From Centipeda periodontii DSM 2778 (lineage in GTDB: Bacteria; Bacillota; Negativicutes; Selenomonadales; Selenomonadaceae), in the NCBI RefSeq assembly GCF_000213975.1, contig NZ_GL892076.1, forward strand, positions 163,854 through 227,853: a stretch of DNA of 64,000 nucleotides, read 5' to 3'. The notes under the pieces are model-generated. The model was given only the letters and a program-made list of their open reading frames with translations. It searched no databases and was not told where the DNA came from. Positions 13,742-22,510 of this stretch are shown piece after piece. Both the position numbers and the translations under genes were made by a program. Position 1 is the first letter of the stretch. Every line of letters starts with the position of its first letter.

Positions 13742-15820
13742 TCAATCCGTTTGCTCAGGCCAGCGATGTCCCTCGTGATCGATCGTGCCGCGGGTAAATC
13801 TCATTGCAATGTCATAGAAGTACTCGAATACGGCATCATCATCGACGTTCTCATGCGCAGGAGTTCTCTTCCATACAGCCATCTTCGCCCCCGCAAGATC
13901 AACGGTGCCGTCCATGCCGACGATATCCTCCGAGCTGAGCCGGAATTCATAATCCATCGTGCGGATCCCAAGCTCATAGCGCTTGCTCGGATAGATGGAA
14001 TTAGAGATGACATAGGCGCGCTCTTTCCCGCCGAGCGCTGCGGGGAGATTGCCGTCCGTATTCTCACCGACCGGGAAGCCGACATTATGCGCCATGATAT
14101 TGTAGATGTCGACGCCGCTCGTCAGCTCCTGCACAATGCCGCGTGCAGGAATATCCCCGCCGCGCATCATGAGCGTCGCCCCCGCCTGTTTCTCACTCGT
14201 GAGATACGGCTCCGCCTCATAGACGGGAACGCCGTGATCCGAATACAGATGCACAATGTATTCATCGTCGCTGAAATGATGTTCCAAATAGTCAAAGAGT
14301 ACGCCGAGCACACGATCCGCATGGCGGATGTTGTGTCGATTCGCAGCGATATAGATGGGACGGCTCGGCAGATTCACGCTGGTCTCCCGATCGTCGCTCC
14401 CCTCCATGCGCTGCGCGAGCGGCAAATGTGTCTGAATGGAGCTCGGAGGTGCCTGCGCGCCCGCAGAGTACACATGCGAATCGGCAAAATGTATCCACAG
14501 GAACTGATCGCATTCATCAAATGCCTCGATGTGACGGATCGTCCGTTCCACTGCCTCATATCCCGGCAGATAGGTTGCGTCCACAATGATGTGGTCAAAC
14601 CCGCGCGTCACACCGTTGTATATGCCATCCCCTGACCCCATGACATTCACGCAGAGATAGCCGAGTTCCTTCATGCGCTGAGAGATGGTCACATAGGACG
14701 GATCGATCTCCTGTCCGAACACCTCGTTGAACACCTGATTGTGATGCAGATACATCCCCGTCTCAATCGACGCGAGCGAGGGATAGGTATACTCCGCCGC
14801 AGAGAAGTGATTGTTGAAAATAATGCCCTTGGAAAAGAAGCGCATGATGTTCGGCACATCTGCGTATTGGAATTCTTTGATCGCACCCCAGCTCAGCGCG
14901 TCCACAAGGATGTTCAGCACCAGCTTTTTGCGTTTCGGACTGTGTCCGAGGCGGATGGGGCGTGCTGCCGCAAAGGGCTGCTCGGAGCAAATCCGAACGG
15001 GCTCTTCCACGCGATAAAACAGATAGCGATACTGCCCGCCACGGTCAAAGAAGCTCTGCTCCCCCACGGAAAAAACGATCTTCTGCGACGGCTCTGTTCC
15101 GGCTACAGGCAGCAGGTATGTCTCTCCGGGCGCACACGGAACCTCCAGTTCGGTCTGCACGGTCGAGCGCCAAATATCAAAGGTAAAATCCGCGCCATAG
15201 TGTTTGGCAAAGGCGGAGTCCGCACGGCTACGTGCGAGCAGCCATCCGTGCGAGTTCAGTTCCCCGCGCTCGAGGTAGGCTCCCACCCAATACGGATACG
15301 GTTCCGGCAGGACATGCGGGATCCATTCGCCCGCATATACGCCGGACTTCCATTCGATGCTGCCCTGCGCAAAGTTGGCCCGCGAAATATATGGTGCATA
15401 ACTCCCCAATCGAGCGGCACATGTGAACAGATCAAGATACCGCTGCTCCTCTCCCTCCGGTATGGACATCCGCAGCGGGCGGCGGCAGTGCACACGCAGA
15501 TAGGCACGGTAAAGAGCAGCTTCGTAGAACATCCCAAGCCGCTCATAACACTCCGCCAAGAGTTCCCACACGACAGGACTCACCCTGCGCTTGCGCTCGC
15601 CGTCGCGTGCAATCGCAAGCGCCAGCTGTGTATTGCCGTGCGCCAGTGCATATTTTGCATAGAACACTTCGAATTTTTCTGACGCCGGATATAGTTTTTG
15701 ATATTCGATCAAAAGGAGCAGATATTCGTCGTCCCACTCCTCATTGGCGACCTTTGCCAACAGTTCGTCAAACAGACGCCGCCCCGTTGAATTTCCCTTA
15801 TGCCATTGATAGATTTTCAT
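13742..15820 (-). CDS. TPR-like plus sulfatase/alkaline-phosphatase-fold protein
   Basis: A 692-residue protein without signal peptide or membrane span. Residues 1-125 form helical repeats (ALAHGNTQLALAIARDGE, WELLAECYERLGMFYEAALY); residues about 290-650 form an alkaline-phosphatase superfamily domain with metal-binding NILVDALSWG, a nucleophile region YTYPSLASIETG where Thr or Ser would replace the formylglycine Cys, and YSDHGVP near the end. A phosphotransferase or phosphatase acting on glycan intermediates is plausible. It lies 104 bp before the sugar-dehydratase gene in the same direction, suggesting a role in surface or flagellar glycan. Substrate unknown. Confidence 0.65.
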   Translation of the reverse strand: MKIYQWHKGNSTGRRLFDELLAKVANEEWDDEYLLLLIEYQKLYPASEKFEVFYAKYALAHGNTQLALAIARDGERKRRVSPVVWELLAECYERLGMFYEAALYRAYLRVHCRRPLRMSIPEGEEQRYLDLFTCAARLGSYAPYISRANFAQGSIEWKSGVYAGEWIPHVLPEPYPYWVGAYLERGELNSHGWLLARSRADSAFAKHYGADFTFDIWRSTVQTELEVPCAPGETYLLPVAGTEPSQKIVFSVGEQSFFDRGGQYRYLFYRVEEPVRICSEQPFAAARPIRLGHSPKRKKLVLNILVDALSWGAIKEFQYADVPNIMRFFSKGIIFNNHFSAAEYTYPSLASIETGMYLHHNQVFNEVFGQEIDPSYVTISQRMKELGYLCVNVMGSGDGIYNGVTRGFDHIIVDATYLPGYEAVERTIRHIEAFDECDQFLWIHFADSHVYSAGAQAPPSSIQTHLPLAQRMEGSDDRETSVNLPSRPIYIAANRHNIRHADRVLGVLFDYLEHHFSDDEYIVHLYSDHGVPVYEAEPYLTSEKQAGATLMMRGGDIPARGIVQELTSGVDIYNIMAHNVGFPVGENTDGNLPAALGGKERAYVISNSIYPSKRYELGIRTMDYEFRLSSEDIVGMDGTVDLAGAKMAVWKRTPAHENVDDDAVFEYFYDIAMRFTRGTIDHEGHRWPEQTD

Positions 15821-15858
15821 TTATCTGCTCTTTTCCAACCTGCTCTTCTGTCATTCCA

Positions 15859-16710
15859 TCATAACCGCTTCTTCGCGATCACCTCGCGCATCTTCTTGAG
15901 GTTGCTGCGGTACTCTTTCGGCTCCCTCATCGCAATGACCGTATAGAGGGCATCGGTGATCGCCATGTGGATGAGGCGCGAGGAGACGGCCTCGGAGCTG
16001 TAGTGCACCTCGCGTCCCATGCCGTGCAGCACAACATCGCCAAGTTTCGCCAGAGGCGCATGAGCATGGCTCGTGATGACGACGACGGAGGCGCCCGCCG
16101 CCCGCGCCGTACGCACGGAGTCGAGGAGCTCGAGGGTCGCACCCGTATGCGAAACGGCGATTACGGCATCCTTCGCCGTGAGGAGCGACGCCGAGGTCGC
16201 CTGCTGGTGCGCGTCGCTATACGCCTGTACGACCATGCCAAAACGCAGGAAGCGTGTCTCGATGTCGCGGCAGACGGTCGCCGAGTTGCCGAAGCCGTAG
16301 ACGGCGATGCGCCGCGCGCTGCGGATGATGTCAACAGCGCGGTCAATCGCTGCATAGTCGAGCAGCTTCAGCGTGTCCGTGAGTCCGTCCGTGATGTTGC
16401 GAAAGACCTTCTGCACGACCATCTCGCTCGTGTCAGCGGCGTCGATGTCCTGATAGACTGTTTCCTCCTGCGTATAAAGCTCTGCCGCGAGCGCGATCTT
16501 GAAGCTCTGCAGCCCGCTGAATCCAAGCTTCTTACAAAAGCGCGAGATCGTGATCTCAGAGCTGCCGACCGCAGCCGCAAGATCCGAGATTGTCTGCTCC
16601 ATCACCTCACTCACATGCGCGGACACATAGTCCGCGATGCGCTTTTCCGTCCGTGTCATATGCGCATAACTGCCGCGCATCACGGGCAGCGGCAAACTCT
16701 CCGCCATCAT
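15859..16710 (-). CDS. MurR/RpiR family transcriptional regulator
   Basis: A 283-residue regulator: N-terminal RpiR helix-turn-helix (residues 1-77, with TISDLAAAVGSSEITISRFC) and a C-terminal SIS phosphosugar-binding domain (residues about 125-260, with IAVYGFGNSATVCRD and AVSHTGATLELLDSV). It follows the sugar-acid operon in the same direction but beyond that operon's terminator, so it has its own promoter (TATAAT at 16741-16746). It is the likely sensor of a phosphorylated sugar-acid intermediate controlling the gntP and gntK promoters; this is inferred from position. Two consecutive ATGs are possible starts. Confidence 0.9.
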   Translation of the reverse strand: MMAESLPLPVMRGSYAHMTRTEKRIADYVSAHVSEVMEQTISDLAAAVGSSEITISRFCKKLGFSGLQSFKIALAAELYTQEETVYQDIDAADTSEMVVQKVFRNITDGLTDTLKLLDYAAIDRAVDIIRSARRIAVYGFGNSATVCRDIETRFLRFGMVVQAYSDAHQQATSASLLTAKDAVIAVSHTGATLELLDSVRTARAAGASVVVITSHAHAPLAKLGDVVLHGMGREVHYSSEAVSSRLIHMAITDALYTVIAMREPKEYRSNLKKMREVIAKKRL

Positions 16711-16765
16711 TCCACTCCCCTTCGATGTTACTTTCTTATCATTATAACAAAAAGATTAGCATAAA

Positions 16766-16924
16766 GGAAGCACTGATAACTTCAGCACCGCCATCTTAGC
16801 GCATCTTTTTTGCCCGCTTTTCGTTAGCAAATCCTCCACATAGCTTTGGCTATGCGTCCGGTTTGCTGCCTCAATCGGACGAAAAATCTGCGCCAATCTG
16901 AGGGTCTATTTTATCAGCGATTCC
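16766..16924. mobile_element. Small inverted-repeat element (MITE-like), copy B
   Basis: A 159-bp non-coding element with ends GGAAGCACTGATAA and TTATCAGCGATTCC, flanked by TAAA on both sides (16762-16765, 16925-16928). The interior contains an AT-loop hairpin around CATAGC...GCTATG. It is the inverse of the copy at 37496-37653. It sits between the aldolase gene terminator and the RpiR promoter, whose -35 region overlaps the element edge. Confidence 0.8.
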
Positions 16925-16925
16925 T

Positions 16926-16963
16926 AAAAAAACACCTCCTGCAAAAAACCTTGCAGGAGGTGT
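16926..16963 (-). terminator. Terminator of the sugar-acid operon
   Basis: Minus-strand hairpin with 13-bp perfect arms (16951-16963 and 16932-16944) followed by a T-run at 16926-16931, 29 bp after the aldolase stop. Confidence 0.9.
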
Positions 16964-16991
16964 TGTCATAATTTCGCCGTTCACTCTTCAC

Positions 16992-17879
16992 TTAATCAAG
17001 ATCGGCGAGAATCGCGCAAATCTCCCGATCCTCGGCCTCCGTGAGTGTCGTCCCCGGTGCGCGTGTGTCGGTGGAGATGGGCAGCCCCATCGCGCGCACC
17101 GCCGCCTTCATCCCCGTGATAAAGAGCGGTGTCACGGCGTAGATGCGCATGAGCCCCGCGATCTTCTCGGCACAGCAAACTGCCGCAGCAAAATCACCGC
17201 GCTCATAGGACGTGTGCATCTTGACGAAAAGCTCGGGCACAACATTCGTAAGTCCGCAGAGGACACCGTCACCGCCGGAGATGCGGTTCACAACATAGTA
17301 TTCATCAAAGCCCGAGAGAACGGCGAAATCTTGGCGTACGGGCTTGACCGCCTGACAGATGCGCCGCGTGTGGCTGATGTTGTCCACCGTGTCCTTGATG
17401 CCCGTGATCGTGGGACAACGCAGTGCGATCTCGCGCACGATCTCAGGAGAAAGGTCGCTGCCCGTACGATCGGGGAAGTTATAGAGCATGATCGGCAGCG
17501 TGGTTCTCTTTGCAATGCGCTCAAAATAATCAATCGCCGCCGCAGCAGGCGGTCCGAAGTAGTAGGGTGAAACGATGTTGAGTGCATCTGCCCCCGCCTC
17601 CGCAGCATGGGCAGCAAGACGGATGACCTGCTCCTCCTCCGTGTGACCGACACCGATCACAACCTGCGTGCGTCCCGCAACGGTCTTGACGGCGAAGTCG
17701 ATCAGTGCGCGCTTCTCCGCATCGCTGAACGCGTAGAACTCGCCGAGACTGCCGAGGAAGAGCAGTCCGTTCAGTCCCGCCTCGACGAGATGATTGATGT
17801 GCCGCTCCATGTTTTCATAGTCGATTGTGCCGTCATCCTTCAATATCGTAATGACGGGTGAGTTGACTCCCTTGAACAT
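16992..17879 (-). CDS. DapA-family aldolase (2-dehydro-3-deoxy-pentonate/gluconate type, YjhH-like)
   Basis: A 295-residue TIM-barrel lyase. FLGSLGEFYAFSDAEKRAL has the GxxGE motif of the family, MLYNFPDRTG the catalytic Tyr, and ITGIKDTVDN the Schiff-base Lys. YNFPDxTGxDL and GIKDTxD are shared with E. coli YjhH/YagE, which split 2-keto-3-deoxy sugar acids into pyruvate and an aldehyde. ATG 17879 is used. It directly follows the xylonate-type dehydratase (16 bp), which would supply its substrate. N-acetylneuraminate lyase or dihydrodipicolinate synthase are less likely from the context. Confidence 0.8.
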   Translation of the reverse strand: MFKGVNSPVITILKDDGTIDYENMERHINHLVEAGLNGLLFLGSLGEFYAFSDAEKRALIDFAVKTVAGRTQVVIGVGHTEEEQVIRLAAHAAEAGADALNIVSPYYFGPPAAAAIDYFERIAKRTTLPIMLYNFPDRTGSDLSPEIVREIALRCPTITGIKDTVDNISHTRRICQAVKPVRQDFAVLSGFDEYYVVNRISGGDGVLCGLTNVVPELFVKMHTSYERGDFAAAVCCAEKIAGLMRIYAVTPLFITGMKAAVRAMGLPISTDTRAPGTTLTEAEDREICAILADLD

Positions 17880-17895
17880 AGTATCCTCCGCTTCC

Positions 17896-19879
17896 CTATC
17901 TTCCTGATCTCTCCTGTAGCGCTTTCTTTCCGGCCTCAAGCACGGCGAGAATGCGCTCCACATCGTAGACGCAACCGCGCCATGTACCGCCACTGACCTC
18001 CTGCAGCGCCGCCCAGAGGCGCGTATCGTCAGGGAGTTCCGCATCGGGACCGACGCCGTCCTGCATCGTGCGTTCCGCAAGTACACGCGCCCCCTCTTCG
18101 CAGCTCAGAGGCCTCTCCTCCGTGCCAATAAAGTTGAGACTGCCCTCCAGCTTCTCGGTATCAACAATGATCTCGACAACATCGCCGTCGCGCAGCTTAC
18201 CGATGGGGCCGCCCGCAAGAGCCTCGGGTCCCACATGTCCGAAACAGGCACCCGTCGACACACCAGAGAAGCGCGCATCCGTGATGAGGGAGACATGCTT
18301 GCCGAACGGCAGGTGCTTGAGTGCGGAGGTGAGCTGATACGTCTCCTCCATGCCCGTCCCCTTCGGCCCGCCGCCCATGACGATCATGATGTCCCCCGCG
18401 ACGATGCGCCCGTGTTCCTTGAGCGCAGCAATCGCCGCTTTTTCTGATGTAAATGTCTTGACCTTGCCCGTGTGACGAAACACCTTGTCCGCGCCGATCA
18501 CAGAGGGATCGATCGCCGTGGATTTTACGACGGAGCCCTCGGGCGCAATGTTGCCCGTAGGGAAGGTGACGGTTGAGCCGATGCCGCGCCGCTTTGCTTC
18601 ATCCGGGCTGAAAATCACCTCATCGGGCGAAAGGCCGTCCACCTCTTCGAGACGCTTGCGTAAGATGCTGCGTCGCTCGGACTGCTCCCACCAGTCAAGG
18701 TTTTCTCCAAGTGTCGCACCTGTGACGGTGCGCACATCCTCATGCAGAAGTCCCAATTTCCTGAGATGCAGCATAACCTCGGGTACGCCGCCCGCCATGA
18801 AAGCGAATACCGTCGGATAGTTGACGGGGCCGATCGGCAAAACGCTCACGAGGCGCGGCACCTCCCTGTTGATGCGCGACCAGTCGGCAACGTCGGGCAT
18901 GTGGCAACCCGCCGCATGTGCAACGGCGGGGAGATGGAGCAGTAGGTTCGTGGAGCCGCCGAATGCGGCATGAATGACCATTGCGTTCTCGATCGCGTGA
19001 TCGGTCAGGATATCGCACGCCACGATATTTCGCGCGGCGAGTTCCATCACCGCACGCGCCGATGCACGCCCGAGTTCCCGCCAGATCTCCTCTCCCGACG
19101 GTGCAAGCGCCGCGTGTGTGAGCGTCAGTCCGAGTCCCTCGGCGACGACCTGTGACGTACCCGCCGTACCGAGGAACTGACAGCCGCCGCCCGGGGACGC
19201 GCAGGAGCTGCAGCCCGTCCGCGCAGCATAGTCGAGCGTGATCTCGTCGTTCGCATAGCGCACCCCGAGTGTCTGCACCGTGCCGAGATCCTCACTATCC
19301 GTCGGCGAGAGTGTCGCGCCGCCGGATAGTGAGGATGACGGGACGGTCGTGCATACCCGCGAGCGCCATCATCATCGCGGGCAGCCCCTTGTCACACGCG
19401 GCGACGCCGATGATCGCACGCCGTGTCGGCAGCGAGCGCATGAGTCGGCGCATGACGATCGCAGCATCATTCCGGTATGGCAGCGAGTCAAACATGCCCG
19501 TCGTCCCCTGACTGCGTCCGTCGCAGGGATCAGTGACAAAGGCGGCGTGTGGGACATAGCCCTCCGCCTTTAGTTCATCGGCAGCAGAACGCATGAGATC
19601 GCCAAGCTCGAAATGTCCATTGTGCAGGCCTACCGCCGCCGTTGTCCCGTCATCGCGGCGGATGCCGCCCTGTGTGCCGATGATGAGTACATCGCCGCCC
19701 GCCAGATCGTCGGGATTCCACCCCATACCCGCGTTGATTGTCATGCCGAAAATATTGCCGCTCGGCGATTTCCGCAGCATTTCATCCGTCAGCGGCAGGC
19801 GCCCCTTCGGTCCCGCCTTGCGCGTGCGCACCTCGTACAGCCCTGCCGGCTCCCGTGCGTAAAGTTCCTCCATCGACAT
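17896..19879 (-). pseudogene. yjhG: Xylonate-type dehydratase (IlvD/EDD family, YjhG/YagF-like), interrupted by a frameshift
   Basis: Two adjacent reading frames together form one protein of about 660 residues. The first (19879-19295) carries DPCDGRSQGTTGMFDSLPYR and ACDKGLPAMMMALAG; the second (19278-17896, the homologous frame being open from about 19323) carries GCSSCASPGGGCQFLGTAGT and the rest, including DWSRINREVPRLVSVLP. The Fe-S cysteines and the length match E. coli YjhG/YagF D-xylonate dehydratase. Around 19323-19333 one extra base shifts the frame: the first frame ends after DTLADG, while the other frame reads GGATLSPTDSEDLGTV, as in intact relatives. Either the gene is broken in this strain, or it is a sequencing error. 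ATG 19879 has GGTGGAG upstream. Confidence 0.8.
19291..19333. repeat. Perfect inverted repeat at the dehydratase frameshift
   Basis: CTCACTATCCG at 19291-19301 and CGGATAGTGAG at 19323-19333, a perfect 11-bp inverted repeat with a 21-bp loop. One arm coincides with the frameshift and the other with the codons for Asp-Ser-Glu-Asp. Confidence 0.8.
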
Positions 19880-19956
19880 CGCAGCTCCACCTTTCACTCA
19901 ATACACAGACAAAACGGGACCACTGCACAAGCAGCGTGCAGCAGTCCCGATGAAAA

Positions 19957-21054
19957 TCAGCCTTTTGAAATCACAAGATCCGGATGACGCGCAATGTCCT
20001 CCGCAATCTCCTCCATGTGGGGAACAACCGCGACGCGCATCCCTGCCCGGTGCTCTACAAGCTCGAACCCGTGCACGATGTCATCCAATGCGACGGCATG
20101 TGTGAGGATGCGGTCGGCATTGATCTTGCCGCTGCGGATCAGTTCCACGGCGAGCGCGTTGTGACGCGGCGCGGATGAGAATGTGCCGTACAGCGTGATC
20201 TGCCGATAGTGAACAAAGTTCACGTCGAACGAGAGCTCGGGCGTATCCTTCGGCAGCCCTGCAAAGAGGCAGACCTTGCCCATCTTGCCCGTCATGGCGA
20301 TGCCCGCACGCTGCGCCGCAGCGCTGCCCGCCGTGACGATGACGACGTTCGCGCCGAGACCGTCCGTCGCATCGAGTACCGCCTGCACGCCACCGTCCTC
20401 ACCCGTTTCGATGTAGGCGTCATAGTTCAGATCGTGTGCTGCGTCCAGACGGTTGCGGCTGCGGTTCAGCAGGAAGATCTTCCCCGCGCCGCGCGCACGC
20501 GCGAGCTCGGCGTGCATGATGCCGATCGGACCCGCACCGATGACGGCGACGGTATCACCGAGTTGGATGTCCATCGCCTCCTGCCCGTTGATGACACAGG
20601 CAAGGGGTTCTGAGAGCGAGGCGGCGAGATAGTCAACCTCGTTGGGGATGAAGTTGACATTGCCCGCACGGACAGCGCTTGCAGGAATGCGCACGTACTC
20701 GGCAAAGCCGCCGTCGTAGCCGTGTGCGATGGTTTCACGCGTATAGCAGAGATGCTGGCGTCCCGAGAGACAGTAAGAGCATGCACCGCAGCCGATGCCC
20801 GGCGCAACGATAACGCGGTCGCCTACGTGGTAACGATCAACGCCCGCACCGACCTCCTCGATCACGCCCGCAATCTCATGTCCGAGGATGATCGGCGGAT
20901 GAATCGCCTTGTGCCCATGGCGGAATGTCCTGAGATCGCCGCCGCAGATGGCGCACGCCTTGACCTTGATGAGGAGTTCCCCCGCACCGATCACCGGCTT
21001 TGCGACCTCCTCCACGCGCACGTCTGCCGTGCCGTGGTACACTGCTGCTTTCAT
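19957..21054 (-). CDS. Zinc-dependent medium-chain alcohol/polyol dehydrogenase
   Basis: A 365-residue dehydrogenase of the threonine/sorbitol dehydrogenase group. The catalytic zinc site reads CAICGGDLRTFRHG ... LGHEIAGVI, the structural zinc site GIGCGACSYCLSGRQHLC, and the NAD site VAVIGAGPIGIMHAELARA. It oxidises a secondary alcohol of a sugar alcohol or sugar acid; substrate unknown. It lies 14 bp after the 2-hydroxyacid dehydrogenase gene. ATG 21054 follows GGGAGGAGG. Confidence 0.85.
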   Translation of the reverse strand: MKAAVYHGTADVRVEEVAKPVIGAGELLIKVKACAICGGDLRTFRHGHKAIHPPIILGHEIAGVIEEVGAGVDRYHVGDRVIVAPGIGCGACSYCLSGRQHLCYTRETIAHGYDGGFAEYVRIPASAVRAGNVNFIPNEVDYLAASLSEPLACVINGQEAMDIQLGDTVAVIGAGPIGIMHAELARARGAGKIFLLNRSRNRLDAAHDLNYDAYIETGEDGGVQAVLDATDGLGANVVIVTAGSAAAQRAGIAMTGKMGKVCLFAGLPKDTPELSFDVNFVHYRQITLYGTFSSAPRHNALAVELIRSGKINADRILTHAVALDDIVHGFELVEHRAGMRVAVVPHMEEIAEDIARHPDLVISKG

Positions 21055-21067
21055 AGCTGCCTCCTCC

Positions 21068-22132
21068 CTATTTGAGTCCCGAAAAGTCGGTCGAAACGGC
21101 ATCCGCATTGACGACCCAGCGCGGCGCACTCCCGCTGATCGTGCTCTTGATCTCCTCGAGCAGGAGGTAGGGCGTACGGTTGAATGCGTCGCGTGTCGAT
21201 CCCGCGAGATGGGGCGTGATCGTGACGTTCTCAAGCGTCATAAACGGATGATCCGCCGGCGGCGGCTCCGTCCAGAACACGTCAATTGCCGCGCCGCCGA
21301 TCTTCTTGTCATGCAGCGCTTTGATGAGTGCCTGCTCATCGATGAGTCCTGCGCGCGCTGTATTGATGACATATGCCGTCGGCTTCATGCGCGCAAACTC
21401 CTTTTCACCGAGGAGTCCCTGCGTCGCCTCGGAGAGACGCGCATGCATACTGATAAAGTCCGCCTCCGCACACAGTTCCTCGAGGGGAACGAGGCGTGCG
21501 CCCGACGCCTCGACGTCTGCCGCGTTCGCATATGGATCGTAGACGAGGATCTCTACGTCGAAGCCTTTGAGTTTCTTTGCCACGAGATGCCCGATGTAGC
21601 CGAAGCCGACGAGACCGATCTTCTTTTCGAGCATGTCGCCGACAAAGGCGGCGTTCGAATACTGCTTCTTCCAATGTCCCTGCTTCAGCTCTGCGTGTGC
21701 ACGTCCGATGTTGCGCATCTCGGCGAGCATGAGTCCGATCGTGTAGTCCGAAACCGCGTGCGCGTTGCGCCCCATCGTGTGAAACACGGCGATGCCCTGC
21801 TTCGATGCCGCCGCGACATCCACATTCTCGACACCCGCGCGGCACGCGCCGATGATGCGGCATTTCTTTGCCGCTGTTACAATCTCTGCATTGATCGGCG
21901 TGTGATGTGTGATGATGATATCGACATCGCCGACATGATCGAAGATCTCCACAGGCGGCTTTCCTGCCGACGGTCCTTTCTTCTCGACCTCGCTGCGCAG
22001 GAACCAGAACTCCTCATCGCTTGCGGGCTTCCAGTCCACGCGCGCGACTTCGACATCGCCCAATATCTTCTTGACGGCGGCCTCCAGGCGCTCGGATGAG
22101 AGCAGAGGATCGCCGATTACCAATACCTTCAT
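21068..22132 (-). CDS. D-isomer-specific 2-hydroxyacid dehydrogenase
   Basis: A 354-residue NAD-dependent dehydrogenase. The Rossmann site is IGLVGFGYIGHLVAKKLKGF; the catalytic residues appear in INTARAGLIDEQAL (Arg), DVFWTEPPPADHP (Glu) and TPHLAGST (His). Close to the phosphoglycerate dehydrogenase/glyoxylate reductase branch but without an ACT domain. In a sugar-acid operon it could reduce a 2-keto acid or oxidise a hydroxy acid. Ten bp separate it from the upstream EIIA-like gene. Confidence 0.85.
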   Translation of the reverse strand: MKVLVIGDPLLSSERLEAAVKKILGDVEVARVDWKPASDEEFWFLRSEVEKKGPSAGKPPVEIFDHVGDVDIIITHHTPINAEIVTAAKKCRIIGACRAGVENVDVAAASKQGIAVFHTMGRNAHAVSDYTIGLMLAEMRNIGRAHAELKQGHWKKQYSNAAFVGDMLEKKIGLVGFGYIGHLVAKKLKGFDVEILVYDPYANAADVEASGARLVPLEELCAEADFISMHARLSEATQGLLGEKEFARMKPTAYVINTARAGLIDEQALIKALHDKKIGGAAIDVFWTEPPPADHPFMTLENVTITPHLAGSTRDAFNRTPYLLLEEIKSTISGSAPRWVVNADAVSTDFSGLK

Positions 22133-22142
22133 GTGCCCCTCC

Positions 22143-22502
22143 TTATTCAAAGCGAATGACATCGCCGACCATGAAGCGCGGCACGCCGTCGCCCTTGACC
22201 ATGATCTGCCCCGGCAGTTCCACTGCGTCCTTGCCCGTAAACACAATCGTGCAGTGTCCGTTTGCGCGCAGCGTCTTCATCGCCTCATCGCCGACCGCCG
22301 TCACCGTATAACTGCGATCTGCGAGGGTCAGCCGATCTCCCGGCACGATATCTGCCGAAAGCTCCCCCTTTGTGTGCGCCACGACCATGTTCTCGTACTC
22401 GTACGGTACATCCTTGTTAAAGAGGATGACAGACTCGCGTGTCTGCATAAAGGGCAGTACAAAATCCCCGATTGCCGTGACCGTTGCTTCATATTTCATC
22501 AT
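22143..22502 (-). CDS. PTS glucitol/sorbitol-type EIIA domain protein
   Basis: A small beta-rich protein of 119-120 residues. VVAHTKGELSADIVPGDRL and YTVTAVGDEAMKTLRANGHC correspond to the GutA EIIA segments (IHCHGELxxxLxPG, YPVTAVGxxAxxNLxxLGH); the first of the two histidines is kept, the second is Lys. No EIIB or EIIC partner is in the operon, whose transporter is a GntP permease, so it may be a regulatory or phosphorylation-signal domain rather than a transport subunit. GAGGAG precedes ATG 22502, and the upstream kinase stop is nine bases away. Confidence 0.75.
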   Translation of the reverse strand: MMKYEATVTAIGDFVLPFMQTRESVILFNKDVPYEYENMVVAHTKGELSADIVPGDRLTLADRSYTVTAVGDEAMKTLRANGHCTIVFTGKDAVELPGQIMVKGDGVPRFMVGDVIRFE

Positions 22503-22510
22503 AGCTCTCC

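Noticed and set aside
16741-16769. Promoter for the RpiR gene with a -35 in the inverted-repeat element
   Set aside because: TATAAT is good, but the TTCCTT -35 at 17 bp is poor; mentioned in the gene entry only, not listed as a promoter.
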